A DNA stretch of 64,000 bases from Halolamina sediminis (GTDB lineage Archaea > Halobacteriota > Halobacteria > Halobacteriales > Haloferacaceae): positions 1,240,001 to 1,304,000 of the forward strand of contig NZ_CVUA01000001.1 of assembly GCF_001282785.1 (NCBI RefSeq). The letters are read 5' to 3'. This document shows, in pieces, positions 17,387 through 26,827 of this stretch. Position 1 is the first letter of the stretch. The number at the start of each line of letters is the position of its first letter. The translations under genes were made by a program, and so were the position numbers. The notes beneath the pieces were generated by a model. That model was given only the letters and a program-made list of their open reading frames with translations. It was not told the DNA's origin and searched no databases.

Positions 17387-18040
17387 CTATCCGATTCCAG
17401 TCTCCTTCTTCAGCAGCGTCAGCGTGTTGTCGGCTGTTACGATCGGCGAATGTTCGTACTCACAAGTCAACTCAACCTGCACGAGCAGATCGACAGCTCG
17501 CCAGATCGAGTACAGGAGACACGCGAACGCGAAGTAGAAGAACCGCAGCCCGAAATTCTTCGAGGTCGTCGCCGCCATGAACCGCTTAATCGATCTGTAG
17601 CCACTTTCGATTTCCCACCGATAGCCGTACTCTGTGAGGTGGCCACTGGCCCCATTCGTCATAAACACCGAGTACTGCCTGTGATCGTCGTGCTCGGAGT
17701 CCTCTTTCCGACGGTAGATTAGCGTCGTCTCGTGCCACTCGTTCTTGCCGAGGTGGAGCTTCCGGTCGGTCTCGTATCGGTCTTGGTCGCGCTGGCGCAA
17801 TCGCTTCGCCTGTGCTTTCTCGCTGGTCTGCATTCGTTTCGGCACGACATACGACAGGCCACGCTGGCTGAGCATCTCCAAGACGTGCTGACTGTCGAAC
17901 TCCCGATCCATCAGCACGTTATCAACGTGTACTATCTCTTCAGCAGAATCCAAGAGGTCCTTGACGATTTCCAAGCGGGACTCCCCCTTCCGAACTGGCC
18001 GTGCGTCCAATACAATCGGAACGGCATTCCCGACTAACTG
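17387..18040 (-). pseudogene. DDE transposase, C-terminal part of an interrupted gene
   Basis: The fragment encodes about 217 residues: VLMDREFDSQHVLEML (second catalytic Asp) and RWEIESGYRSIKRFM (catalytic Glu) of an IS4-like haloarchaeal transposase, ending at 17387. The N-terminal part, with the first catalytic Asp, is at 24573-25602 on the same strand. The break falls at CAGTTAG (minus strand), a 7-mer repeated at the other break. Joining the two parts at that 7-mer keeps the frame and gives about 558 residues, close to the 569 residues of the intact relative at 22666. Open codons beyond 18040 belong to the inserted element. Confidence 0.85.
18034..18040 (+). repeat. Left copy of 7-bp target site duplication
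   Basis: CTAACTG directly abuts the left end of the inserted element and is repeated in the same orientation at 24573-24579. Confidence 0.75.
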
Positions 18041-18069
18041 CACAGATTCTGCGTTTATACTCCTACAAA
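18041..18069 (+). repeat. Left imperfect terminal inverted repeat
   Basis: It begins CACAGATTCTGCGT and reaches CTACAAA at 18063-18069. The complement of the right end begins CACATTCTTCGCGT and reaches CTACAAA at the matching distance plus 2 nt. The rest of 18070-18288 holds no recognised gene. Confidence 0.6.
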
Positions 18070-18288
18070 CCACCAATCTTCCAACATTTATCCTGCGGAC
18101 GGGAATCAATAGGTGCTCGCGTCAACTTCAACACAGGCACGGAGTAGATAGTTCCTCGTACATCAACCGTGGCAGATGTGCACAATCGGCTACACTTCAG
18201 ACTGGTCTCTGAACCGCAAAGTGATCAACCTGGCTGAGAAACTACATCCCGAGTGGAAAAAGAACGCGTGTGCGTCCCAAGGAGATGC

Positions 18289-20889
18289 TCAGGCCATTCG
18301 TGTGAGCACGCGCTCCCGAACCACGAGCAGACACGGAAGTACCGTCACGCACGCAATGAAAGCGTAGACGATACTCAAGCCTGTGACGATGCCAAAGCGT
18401 TGGAGCGGGGGTGACAGCGCCAGTGCGAGCACCCCAAAGCCCGCCGCAGTCGTCACCGCACTTCCGAGTAACGCACCACCAGTTCCCTCAAGTGCTGTCC
18501 CCAGCGTTTCGGCGAGCGAATCGTGGCGAGCGCGTTCATCGACGAACCGCTCACTGACGTGAATGCTGTAATCCACGCCGAGACCAATGGCTAAACTCGT
18601 GATCACGACGGTCTCGCTGTTGAATGGGATATCGAGCACGGACATGGTGCCGAGCAACCACGCGAGCGCGATTAGGACGGGTGCGAGCGTCACGATACCC
18701 AGCCCCGGTGCATGGTACCGCCACCAGTACATACTGATAAGAAGGGCAAGGATGACCCCTAAGGTGATAGCGAATCCTTCGACGAGCGTTTCGAACAGAG
18801 CACTCTGGACGACAGCAGTGATGACCGGACCACCCGTTGCAGTAGCTCGTACTGGGGCGTCCTGTTCAATGGTTGAGGAGATGTCTCGTACGTCCCTTGC
18901 GACCGACTGAGCCGAGGCGTCTCCCTGCACGCCGACAGTTAGCCGGGCAGATTCGTATGACCCGTTCTCGGCACGATAGAGAACCGACGATGCATGTTCG
19001 GGAGCAACATTGAACATCAGGTCATAGACTGCCGCGACGTCTCTGTCTGGGAGGCCATCACCATCCGTGTCACGGGCTGCGATTGCATCCGCAACCGTTT
19101 GATTCTCCGAAGCGACAGCTCGAAGGACAGATGTTGGACTTTCGATAGCTGCTCTTCCATCGGAACCGATGACGACTGTCCCGCTGCTCTTAGTATTGCG
19201 GACCACATCGTCGGTCGCGGTAAGGAGTGCTGGCGCGGTCACGTTCCCACGTATCAATATTTGACCTTCTGATCCCTCTCCACGTTGGCGGAAATTGTCG
19301 CTGAGGTATGCAAGATTCTCACTCACCTCATACTCACCGGGTGCGAACGGTTCCGGGAGGGAATCCATCCACGACGGCGCATCCTGCGGGATGAAATCGG
19401 CTTGGTTGAACTCGGTGTCGATACTGGTCGCGCCGTACGCCCCTGCGGAGGCGAGGACTAACGAAAGAACAATGACGACGATTGGGGCTCGCCGGGCAAG
19501 CGTCGCAGTACCCGAAAGAACACGGTTCAGCCGCCCCGAACCGACGCCGACGGCGGGGGTATGCCGGTTGCGGCCACGGCGGTCAAAGAACCGTTCGAGT
19601 TCGAGTTTGACGGCTGGTACAAGCGCGGCGAAAACAACGAAGATGGCGACGATTCCCACACCGCTCAGGATGGCGAAATCCTGAATCGAGCCCAGCGGAC
19701 TGACGTAGTTCGAAAGGAACCCGACAGCGGTCGAGAACGCGGCGGTAGCCAGAGCGAGAACGACTCCAGCGATTCCGAGACGCATCGCTGTCGCGGGATC
19801 TCGCCGACCGACGTTCTCATCGTCGGTGTCGAGCGCTCCCTCTCGAGCTTCGCGGTAGCGCATGACGACATGGAGCGAGTAATCGATACTCAGGCCGATA
19901 AGCAAGAACGGAACGGCGATCAGGGTCGAATTCGACGGAATCCCGAGCCACCCCTGTATGCCAGCGTACCACACCAGCACGACGGCCACGCCGAATATGC
20001 TCACGAGAACGTCAATGAGGTCCCGGTAGGCAATCGTAAGGACGGTGAGCAAGAGAACGATTGCGACGGGCGTGATGATGATGAACGTGTCGCCGATGGC
20101 CTGCGAGGATTCCGCATCGATGAGACCCTGCCCGAACACGAACGCGTCGTCGAAGCGATTCTCGACGAGAGAGCTGATGACCAGCTGTGCATCGTTCACC
20201 GATTCGGTGGTTGTAGTCGAACTGCTCGGACTCTGTTGAAAGACGAGAGTCGTTCTCGCGTCTGCACTCGTCGTCCCTGGTTCGAAATCCGTCGGTAGAA
20301 ATTGAGTTGGCTCGTTGCCGGGAACAGACGTGTCTGGGTCAAGGATTCGGCTGAGATACGTTTCCACTTCCTCGTCGGTGCTGGATTCAAGTGCTGTGAT
20401 CTGCTGGTCAAGTGTCGGTGCTGACGACTGACCCTGTCTTGCCATCGACGTATTGTTTCCAGAATCATTGCCGGTAGCTGACGAACCGCTACTCTGTTGG
20501 TGTGAGTACGCAACGTTTGCAACGATATTCTCAATGCCGACCATCCCCGTTCCGTCACGAAGTGTCGCATTGAACGATTCGTTTTCTCGGAGCTCCTGCT
20601 GAAGACGTAGACTTTTAAGTAATGATTCGCGGGTGAGAACGTTATCTCCTTCGTCCCTGATCACGACCTGTGCAACAACTGCATCGTCCGTCTCGTACGT
20701 CGCTTCGATACGGTCAAGCGCCGCCTGTTCCGGAGAATTGATTCCGGCTTGGCCAATCTGGCCTTCCGCAGTGGTGCCTACAATCGCGCCAGCACCAATG
20801 ACGGCACTGATGACGAGCAACAGTACAATAACCAACCTGCTCCGCGATGCGACGAAATCTGCGTACTCAGAAGTAAGGCTTCGCTTCAT
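18289..20889 (-). CDS. RND/MMPL-family exporter
   Basis: The protein has 866 residues in the twofold RND arrangement: TM1 near residue 20, a large extracytoplasmic loop (about 40-255, Ser/Thr/Asn-rich), five helices, then a second TM-loop-five-TM unit from about residue 470. The motifs LIGLSIDYSLHVVMRYREAREG and AIGLGVDYSIHVSERFVDERAR are the paired MMPL/SSD signatures with membrane Asp residues that conduct protons. It likely exports lipids or hydrophobic compounds. It lies downstream of the regulator and small membrane protein, 194 nt away, and is transposon cargo. Confidence 0.88.
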   Translation of the reverse strand: MKRSLTSEYADFVASRSRLVIVLLLVISAVIGAGAIVGTTAEGQIGQAGINSPEQAALDRIEATYETDDAVVAQVVIRDEGDNVLTRESLLKSLRLQQELRENESFNATLRDGTGMVGIENIVANVAYSHQQSSGSSATGNDSGNNTSMARQGQSSAPTLDQQITALESSTDEEVETYLSRILDPDTSVPGNEPTQFLPTDFEPGTTSADARTTLVFQQSPSSSTTTTESVNDAQLVISSLVENRFDDAFVFGQGLIDAESSQAIGDTFIIITPVAIVLLLTVLTIAYRDLIDVLVSIFGVAVVLVWYAGIQGWLGIPSNSTLIAVPFLLIGLSIDYSLHVVMRYREAREGALDTDDENVGRRDPATAMRLGIAGVVLALATAAFSTAVGFLSNYVSPLGSIQDFAILSGVGIVAIFVVFAALVPAVKLELERFFDRRGRNRHTPAVGVGSGRLNRVLSGTATLARRAPIVVIVLSLVLASAGAYGATSIDTEFNQADFIPQDAPSWMDSLPEPFAPGEYEVSENLAYLSDNFRQRGEGSEGQILIRGNVTAPALLTATDDVVRNTKSSGTVVIGSDGRAAIESPTSVLRAVASENQTVADAIAARDTDGDGLPDRDVAAVYDLMFNVAPEHASSVLYRAENGSYESARLTVGVQGDASAQSVARDVRDISSTIEQDAPVRATATGGPVITAVVQSALFETLVEGFAITLGVILALLISMYWWRYHAPGLGIVTLAPVLIALAWLLGTMSVLDIPFNSETVVITSLAIGLGVDYSIHVSERFVDERARHDSLAETLGTALEGTGGALLGSAVTTAAGFGVLALALSPPLQRFGIVTGLSIVYAFIACVTVLPCLLVVRERVLTRMA

Positions 20890-21083
20890 CGATTACTGAC
20901 ACCCCCAGCTATACCAGAAAATACGATGTCTAATCGAGTTCGTTCTGTATCGGACGTGTCCATATGCGTATTCCAATAGGGATTGATAAGGAGCGATGGA
21001 AGCGTCCCAAGATGTGGGAGAACCAGTCGTAGCTTCGAACGTCCCTGCTGGAGTAGCGACCGTCGGCGACGACAGATCGGATT

Positions 21084-21359
21084 CTACGTTTGCTTGAGCC
21101 CGTAGATCATCACGACGAATCCAATGCTGATGATCACACTCTCAAGAGTCATCCCGGTGATAGTGGACGCTCCACCGATGTGGTGGAAGACTCCGACGAG
21201 AAACGTTCCAAGTGTGATGACTGCTAATCCTATCGCAAAGAACTGGAGGCCCGCGATTCGCGTGCGATTGTATGCTCTGTACGCCATCAGAGACACAATT
21301 CCCCCGAGAATGAGGGCAGTGATCTTCACGACGCCGAGTAACACGATAGAGAGGTTCAT
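21084..21359 (-). CDS. Small three-helix membrane protein, regulator-associated
   Basis: The 91-residue protein has three hydrophobic helices (IVLLGVVKITALILGGIVSLMAY, LQFFAIGLAVITLGTFLVGVF, LESVIISIGFVVMIYGL). Its ATG overlaps the stop of the regulator gene (ATGA), so they are co-translated. It has the same length and gene context as 16750-17037, pointing to one family. A role in sensing or exporter assembly is inference. Confidence 0.7.
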   Translation of the reverse strand: MNLSIVLLGVVKITALILGGIVSLMAYRAYNRTRIAGLQFFAIGLAVITLGTFLVGVFHHIGGASTITGMTLESVIISIGFVVMIYGLKQT

Positions 21360-21811
21360 TTTGATTCCTCCTTCATTGCAGACCAGAACGTTGCCATGCG
21401 GTCTTCTGGGTCTTCTTTGGGTCGGGATACCTCTATCGTGAACTCGTCATCGGTGACGCTAATTGAGATGTCAGTAAAATCGCGTTCGTAGAGAGTCACG
21501 TTGGGTCCGTCACGTCGAACCTCGGTGTATTCACGGACGAGCATCGATTCACGGAGCAAGTCGAGCTTCCGATACACCGTCGAGCTTGAGAGACCGCACT
21601 CCTCACAGAGTTCACTGGCAGATTTCGGTTCGGCCAGTAGCGTGAGTATGGTTCGACATTTATCGTCGTCGAGGGATTTCAACACCGTCGGGAGGCCGGG
21701 TTCGTCGAGTTCCTCGGACGACCATCGATCCATTTCAGTAGATGAATTGCGGAATGAATTCTTCGACGGAATTAGTGATAGACGATTCGGATCAACGTTT
21801 TGTTCGGTCAT
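21356..21811 (-). CDS. Winged-helix (ArsR/HTH-like) transcriptional regulator
   Basis: The 151-residue protein has a central winged helix (residues 38-95): CRTILTLLAEPKSASELCEECGLSSSTVYRKLDLLRESMLV, then a beta-rich C-terminal part. It is the first gene of the regulator, membrane protein and RND exporter cluster and probably controls it. Cysteines in LCEECG could respond to metals or redox, but the sequence alone does not prove this. Confidence 0.75.
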   Translation of the reverse strand: MTEQNVDPNRLSLIPSKNSFRNSSTEMDRWSSEELDEPGLPTVLKSLDDDKCRTILTLLAEPKSASELCEECGLSSSTVYRKLDLLRESMLVREYTEVRRDGPNVTLYERDFTDISISVTDDEFTIEVSRPKEDPEDRMATFWSAMKEESK

Positions 21812-22157
21812 CTCAAGTGCTGAATATTGTAGAGCTGCTGTGACATTTCACGGACATCGTATTTTGTAGTGTTTAATTCATTCGGCGCGATGGCTTTAGA
21901 GTCCCCGGTTATTCCCAAGTTGCTGGAATAGCACGCTGTGGTGCGTTACTGCTGTTTCTGGTCGTTTACAGGTACTACTCCCAGACTCTGGGACACCTCC
22001 TTTGGTGTATATGGCCAGCCTCGAATAATCGACTGATGACACACGAAGCTAATAAACGAATCAACCTGCGAGACGCGGGGTGTGAAGAATCCAGCACAAA
22101 ATGCCGATCGAGCAACCCTAATTCGATTGTCACACAATTGAGCGCGGAGGTGCGACA
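21812..22157. other. Divergent intergenic region
   Basis: No gene is recognised between the leftward regulator operon and the rightward CopD-like gene. It must contain both promoters. A clear ribosome binding site, GGAGGTG at 22146-22152, precedes the ATG at 22158 by 5 nt. Confidence 0.55.
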
Positions 22158-22598
22158 ATGACAACTATGCTTGATGTGGTAATGACCATCCACACGGTCT
22201 TCGCCGCATTGTGGACGGGCGGGACACTCGTGATTGCAGGGGCCGTCATCCCGGCAGCACGCAGCGATTTGCTGAGTACAGAAGGGCTGACGCTTATCGC
22301 ACGAAGATTCTGGTATCTTACGGTGGCCTCAGTCCTGCTATTGTTGTTCAGCGGCGGCCATCTCGCAGGGACGCTCTATACTGCCGAATCGCTCCAGGCG
22401 ACGGGCCGAGGAAACCTCGTCCTGACGATGGTCGGCCTGTGGCTAGTCCTCGTAACCGTGCTGTTCTTGGGGTTCCGTCGACTGACCGGCAGCCAATCGG
22501 AGACGTCAGCGGTCGCAGCTGCAACGCGAGCGCGACCGTGGTTCCTTGGTGCGAGCGGTGTCTCGATAGCGCTGCTCGTCGTTGCCGGGCTTCTGTGA
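22158..22598 (+). CDS. CopD-like four-helix membrane protein
   Basis: The 146-residue protein has four membrane helices. The first contains IHTVFAALWTGGTLVIAGAVIP, matching the conserved His and Trp-Gly-Gly pattern of CopD and related haem or copper membrane proteins; a second His occurs in FSGGHLAG. A strong ribosome binding site decides the start. It lies inside the transposon, divergent from the exporter operon, and next to the transposase gene. Confidence 0.7.
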   Translation: MTTMLDVVMTIHTVFAALWTGGTLVIAGAVIPAARSDLLSTEGLTLIARRFWYLTVASVLLLLFSGGHLAGTLYTAESLQATGRGNLVLTMVGLWLVLVTVLFLGFRRLTGSQSETSAVAAATRARPWFLGASGVSIALLVVAGLL

Positions 22599-22665
22599 GA
22601 CGAGTCGATAGGAGTTATCAGAGCCGTTGATTAGGACTCTACTTTAGTAGGTTGACAAAAGACGA

Positions 22666-24375
22666 ATGACTGTTGCGGAGGGCATCGTTGTTCACGCAGA
22701 GACGCTCTGTGAGCGTGAAGACCACCTCTGGGACGTCATCAAAAGGCTCTCGATTCCCGTTAGCGAACTTGAGGACGCACGCGACCAGAACCGCGTCACC
22801 TACGGAACCGACGAGATGTTTCGTGCGCTGCTGTTTATGGGGGTCCGCGGCATCTCCCAGAACAAACTCGCGGCTAGATTAGGACAGAGTCCGGCCTTGA
22901 CAAAGAGTTTCCAATTCGACATTACTGATCTCTCCAACACTCCCACCCAACAAGACCTCTCGTACACGCACGGGAAGTTCAGCGAGGACACGCAAGAGGT
23001 TCTCAACAGGACGGTTGCGGGCGTGCGACAGGCTGCACTCGACCATGGCGTGATTACAGAGGGACTGGTTCCGACCGGTCCAACTGGACTCGAGAAGGAG
23101 AACTCGAAGAGCGAGAACGAGTACAAGAAGGAGAAAGCCCAGAAGACGCTGACGCTCGCTCGAAAGCACGTCCTTCCCGAGTTCGACACACACCGAGCGG
23201 CCCACAAGATCTACTCCGACGAAGTGATACTCGACATGTTCGCACGAATCTGTGCAAACAAGGGGAGTGCTCATTCTGAATCGGAGTACGGTTGGCTCAC
23301 AGACGACGACCTCATCTGCGACGACTCGACGTTCCTGCGTGCGATTAAGAAGATAGCGACACCCGACAATTCGGACAGCCAACTCACCTTCGAGGATGAC
23401 GATTCGATGCTGGAAATCGACCGGATTAGAGACTCTATCATGACGGCGTTCGACGCCGCGACGGACAACATCATCAACTCGATTCGCGGAGAGAACCCTT
23501 TCAGCGCTCGTGAGACGATTGCAGCTATCGACATCACACACGAGCAGTTCCACGTCTGGCCGTGGGAAGACAAGGAATCAGGCGTCGCCAAGCCAGATTA
23601 TCCGAAGATGGTGAGCGGGTACAAGAAAGACGGCGAGTACAAGCGAGGGTACAAGTACGCGACCATCACGCTGGTCGGAGACCATGCACCGATTGTCCTC
23701 GGTATCGAGCCGGTCAAAGAGGATTCCGAGTGGGAGCCTGACGGTTCCCCGTCGTACTCGAAAGCCGACCTGGTGAGCCGACTACTGGACCGTGCCGAGC
23801 GGTTCGTCGATTTGGACACGGTAATGTTCGACCGAGGATTCTACGTGAATCAGGTGTACGCAGACGTTCATGACCGAGACCTGACGTACCTCTCGCCAGT
23901 TCCGACGTACGAGGATGACTTGGCGGCGATTCAGGATATTCAGGAGCATCCGACGGCGGATGCAGCTGTCAAACACGATGTGCCGCTGGGAATCGACGGC
24001 GAGATTCATCACGAAGCGGAGTTCCTCTACGCGCCGAGTACGAGCGACGATGCTAATGGGAAGTACGCGGTGTTCGTGACGAACCATGACCACGTGGAAC
24101 CTGAGGAGATTTCGAGTGTTGTGAACGGGTACAGTCGGCGGTGGGACATCGAGAACCAGTACAAGTCGATCAAGAACTTCATGCCGAAGACATCGTCGAC
24201 GGACTATCGACTTCGGTTCAGTAACTTCGCGTTGTCAACGCTGATCTACAACTTGTGGCGGCTGACGGATTATCTGATCAAGGTTGCGCTCGACGAGCCG
24301 ATTCGGTCACCGCCCGTGATCACGGCGAAGACGTTCGTACGGGCGTTAGGTGACTTCCTCCGAAAGTTTGGGTAA
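22666..24375 (+). CDS. DDE transposase (IS4-like, haloarchaeal)
   Basis: The intact 569-residue transposase has the catalytic triad in its usual settings: AAIDITHEQ (first Asp), VMFDRGFYVNQVY (second Asp) and RRWDIENQYKSIKNFMPKTSS (Glu). The C-terminal half is homologous to the broken transposase it sits within. It ends 197 nt from the right end of the 6.5-kb element, so it probably mobilises it. The exact IS family was not assigned. Confidence 0.9.
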   Translation: MTVAEGIVVHAETLCEREDHLWDVIKRLSIPVSELEDARDQNRVTYGTDEMFRALLFMGVRGISQNKLAARLGQSPALTKSFQFDITDLSNTPTQQDLSYTHGKFSEDTQEVLNRTVAGVRQAALDHGVITEGLVPTGPTGLEKENSKSENEYKKEKAQKTLTLARKHVLPEFDTHRAAHKIYSDEVILDMFARICANKGSAHSESEYGWLTDDDLICDDSTFLRAIKKIATPDNSDSQLTFEDDDSMLEIDRIRDSIMTAFDAATDNIINSIRGENPFSARETIAAIDITHEQFHVWPWEDKESGVAKPDYPKMVSGYKKDGEYKRGYKYATITLVGDHAPIVLGIEPVKEDSEWEPDGSPSYSKADLVSRLLDRAERFVDLDTVMFDRGFYVNQVYADVHDRDLTYLSPVPTYEDDLAAIQDIQEHPTADAAVKHDVPLGIDGEIHHEAEFLYAPSTSDDANGKYAVFVTNHDHVEPEEISSVVNGYSRRWDIENQYKSIKNFMPKTSSTDYRLRFSNFALSTLIYNLWRLTDYLIKVALDEPIRSPPVITAKTFVRALGDFLRKFG

Positions 24376-24541
24376 CGCTTTTTTCACGCCGGGTTCATCG
24401 ATTCGGTAGCGGCTGCGCTGTTCATTTTCGCGTATTTTCGCGGTATCTGTCAGTAGTTCGAGCGATGGTCACTCGGTAAGTCGATTCTGTTCTGTGTTCG
24501 GGCGATTGTGGACTCACCAACTCCCAGAATTCCCAGTTTCA

Positions 24542-24572
24542 TTTGTAGCCTTAAAAGGACGCGAAGAATGTG
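24542..24572 (-). repeat. Right imperfect terminal inverted repeat
   Basis: Read from the outer end on the minus strand it begins CACATTCTTCGCGT and reaches CTACAAA at 24548-24542, matching the left end with a 2-nt shift. Confidence 0.6.
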
Positions 24573-25602
24573 CTAACTGGACGGTGGCCCACTGGTAGGC
24601 GTATTCGTCGGTCTTCTCTTTCGTGCCGATGATCTCGTCTTCGTGGCCCGTTCTATTGCCGGTGAACGGGTCAGCCTCGGCGATATCGATTGCGACGATC
24701 CCGCCTCGGAAAAACTCCTCTGTCTCCGCGACTTCGCTCAGGAGCCTATTGACCGCCTGTCGGTACATCTCGCGGATCTCCGCGATGGAGAGGTCACGAA
24801 TGTGGTCGCGGTGGACATGTCCGAGTGGTGTCCGCTCACGAGTCGACTCGTAGGTGAAGCTACGAGCGCTCTCGTTCGCAGCCAGTCTCTCACGGAGTCC
24901 GAGATAGGTCTGCAAGCCCCAGTAGGCGTTCTCGTGGATTTCACAGCCGTCCCCACGGTCCAACGAAAACGCCGGGAACACGATGCGGCTGACGTGGTCA
25001 GTGATCTTCTCTGCCTGCTCCAACGTAGTTTGATCATCCGGGTCTGACTCACCAGACTCGTTCCCGTGGTATCGGAGCTTTCGTGCCGGCTCATGCGGAA
25101 CCGCGACACCTGCATTCTGTGCTTTGATGAGAATCGTTCGAGCCGCTGTCTCGACAGTCTCTCGGAGGTCAGCGGAGAACCGCTGGTGCCAACTTCGCCA
25201 CAGTGTTGACTGCTCTGGGATCGTCTCGAACCCCAGTTGCTCACAGAGTACAGGACGGTTCTCTAGGTAGTCGACGAGAGCTGTTTCGTACTCCCATCCG
25301 TGGAGTTCTTTCAGTACGAACACCCGAAAGAGCGTGGCCATCTCGTATCGTGTGGGCCCGGTGTAGCGATCCTCGGCGTCAAAGACGACATAGGCCAACG
25401 GGAGCGAGCAGACGAACTGCTCGACGGAGGTATGGTCATCGTGTCTGAACCACGTTGTAGAGACGATACGAACGTCCGATTCTAGACCAGCAAGCGACGT
25501 CCGATCGTACAACGGTGCCGAATCGTACGCCGGCCAATCAGTATGCGAACGTCTTGCGATCCGTCGGAAGACCACCCGACGAGACCCCGGGATTGCCGTC
25601 AT
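24573..25602 (-). pseudogene. DDE transposase, N-terminal part of an interrupted gene
   Basis: The fragment encodes about 343 N-terminal residues, including GGIVAIDIAEADPFTGNRT with the first catalytic Asp, and stops matching the family after QWATVQL. Beyond 24573 the frame reads a short unrelated tail into the inserted element, ending near 24514. It is the upstream half of the gene whose C-terminus is at 17387-18040. The ATG at 25602 is the likely start; a GTG lies two codons earlier. The 7-mer CTAACTG at 24573-24579 is the right target duplication copy. Confidence 0.85.
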
Positions 25603-25615
25603 ATTCACTACCTCA

Positions 25616-25656
25616 GTATCTCTTATCGATGAGTTTCTCTGAAACTATAGAGATAC
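25616..25656. terminator. Nested hairpin, possible terminator or IS boundary
   Basis: GTATCTCT at 25616-25623 pairs with AGAGATAC at 25649-25656, and inside it AGTTTC-TCT-GAAACT (25632-25646) forms a second perfect 6-bp stem. It lies between the broken transposase start and the stop of the small gene to its right, so it could end the htpX operon or mark the outer insertion-sequence end. Confidence 0.4.
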
Positions 25657-25675
25657 AGATGTGTTGGCGGACCAG

Positions 25676-25918
25676 TCAGGCATACGTTTGATACGCGATA
25701 AAGAGCGCAATAGCGAGACATACGACACCGAGTCCACGAATGAGCCACGTCCACTGGTCGGAGAGCGAGTCGTGCTTGTCTGTGCCGTAGTCACCACGAC
25801 GTCGACGGGTCGGGCCAACGAATACGGACAGTCGGAGTGTTGTTTGTGGGGCGACAATCAACACAACACCGAGCAGGACGCCGAGAACGACTGCGAGAAG
25901 TTCGCGGACCCCGGGCAT
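25676..25918 (-). CDS. Small two-helix membrane protein, htpX operon
   Basis: The 80-residue protein has two hydrophobic helices (LLAVVLGVLLGVVLIVAPQ and WTWLIRGLGVVCLAIALFIAYQ) joined by an Arg-rich loop (GPTRRRRGDYG). It starts directly after the htpX stop with no gap, so it is co-transcribed and possibly a partner of the protease. No family is recognised. Confidence 0.65.
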   Translation of the reverse strand: MPGVRELLAVVLGVLLGVVLIVAPQTTLRLSVFVGPTRRRRGDYGTDKHDSLSDQWTWLIRGLGVVCLAIALFIAYQTYA

Positions 25919-26827
25919 CTACGAGCGGAGCCGCTGGATACGCTTCTCCATGGGCGGGTGCGTGGAGACGATTTGTTGGAGGAAGCCACGGTCAGAGCTG
26001 GAGATACAGAGTGCGCTCACCTGCTGATCAACGCTCGCGTCGCGGGAGCGCTGCCTCCCCCGCCCGCGGCCGCGCCGATTAGCCGACCCAGGGCTGCGCT
26101 GGGCACGTCCAGCCGACTGTTGGGCCTGCTGGTTGCCCTGGTGAATTTTCTCAAGCGCGCGAGCGAGTGGTTCGCCCTTCCCGATGACATCCCTGGCGTC
26201 GGCGTCGGCGACGTATTCGCGGTACCGGGAAATCGCGAGCACGAAGATCATCACGACGAACTGGACGATGTTCCCGACGACGACCGCGAGGAAGAAATCC
26301 GCGAGGTCGTTCTCACCAGTAAACAACACGATGTACTGCGCAACGATAGCGACGATGGATGCGATGCCTTGACCGAGTTGCATCGTGATGACGTCGCGAT
26401 TGTCGATATGGGCGAGTTCGTGGGCAATGACGCCTTCGAGCTCGCTTCGGTCAAGCAGTTGAATGAGTTCCTGAGAGATGACCACGGTTCCGTTTCCACG
26501 GCGACCGACCGCGAACGCATTCGGAACGCCCATACTGGCGATTTTCAACGACGGTTTCTTCATGCCCTTCTCTCGACAGACGCGCTCAACGAACTGATGA
26601 ATCTCTGCGTATTGGGTCTCAGGCAGGTCTTCGGCCCCGACGCTCCGTAACGCGGCCCACTTGCCCACTTTATACTGGATTCCGATCAAGAGGATGCTGC
26701 CGACGATGGCAATCGGGAGGATGCCCTCGCCGAACGCGACCATCGCTGCGGCGACGGCCACGAGGTAGAACCCCGCGAGAAGTGCACCGACGAGGGCCAT
26801 CCGTATTTTGAGTCCAAAATTTCGCAT
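25919..26827 (-). CDS. htpX: HtpX-family membrane zinc metalloprotease
   Basis: The 302-residue M48B protease has two N-terminal helices, AHELAHIDNRD with the HExxH zinc site at about residue 137, two more helices, and EYVADADA supplying the third ligand Glu. The segment after residue 230 has a Gln/Arg/Gly-rich stretch that is probably a flexible cytoplasmic loop. HtpX degrades damaged membrane proteins. It is followed without a gap by a small membrane-protein gene. Confidence 0.92.
   Translation of the reverse strand: MRNFGLKIRMALVGALLAGFYLVAVAAAMVAFGEGILPIAIVGSILLIGIQYKVGKWAALRSVGAEDLPETQYAEIHQFVERVCREKGMKKPSLKIASMGVPNAFAVGRRGNGTVVISQELIQLLDRSELEGVIAHELAHIDNRDVITMQLGQGIASIVAIVAQYIVLFTGENDLADFFLAVVVGNIVQFVVMIFVLAISRYREYVADADARDVIGKGEPLARALEKIHQGNQQAQQSAGRAQRSPGSANRRGRGRGRQRSRDASVDQQVSALCISSSDRGFLQQIVSTHPPMEKRIQRLRS

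Larger units (their letters stand above)
18041..24572. mobile_element. 6.5-kb cargo-carrying transposon inserted in a transposase gene
   Basis: The element is bounded by direct CTAACTG copies and by imperfect inverted ends: both start CACA, then share TTCT, GCGT and CTACAAA within about 30 nt (18041-18069 against the complement of 24542-24572). Its removal with one repeat copy restores the host transposase frame. Inside are an intact DDE transposase near the right end and four passenger genes: RND exporter, small membrane protein, winged-helix regulator, CopD-like protein. No second insertion-sequence end is visible just upstream of the transposase gene, which argues for one unit and against a simple IS lying beside cargo. 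Confidence 0.75.

Noticed and set aside
17339-25612. GGTAGTG at 17339 and its complement at 25606 as outer inverted repeats of the host insertion sequence
   Set aside because: Only 7 bp match and one copy abuts the gene start; this could occur by chance, so no outer element ends were assigned.
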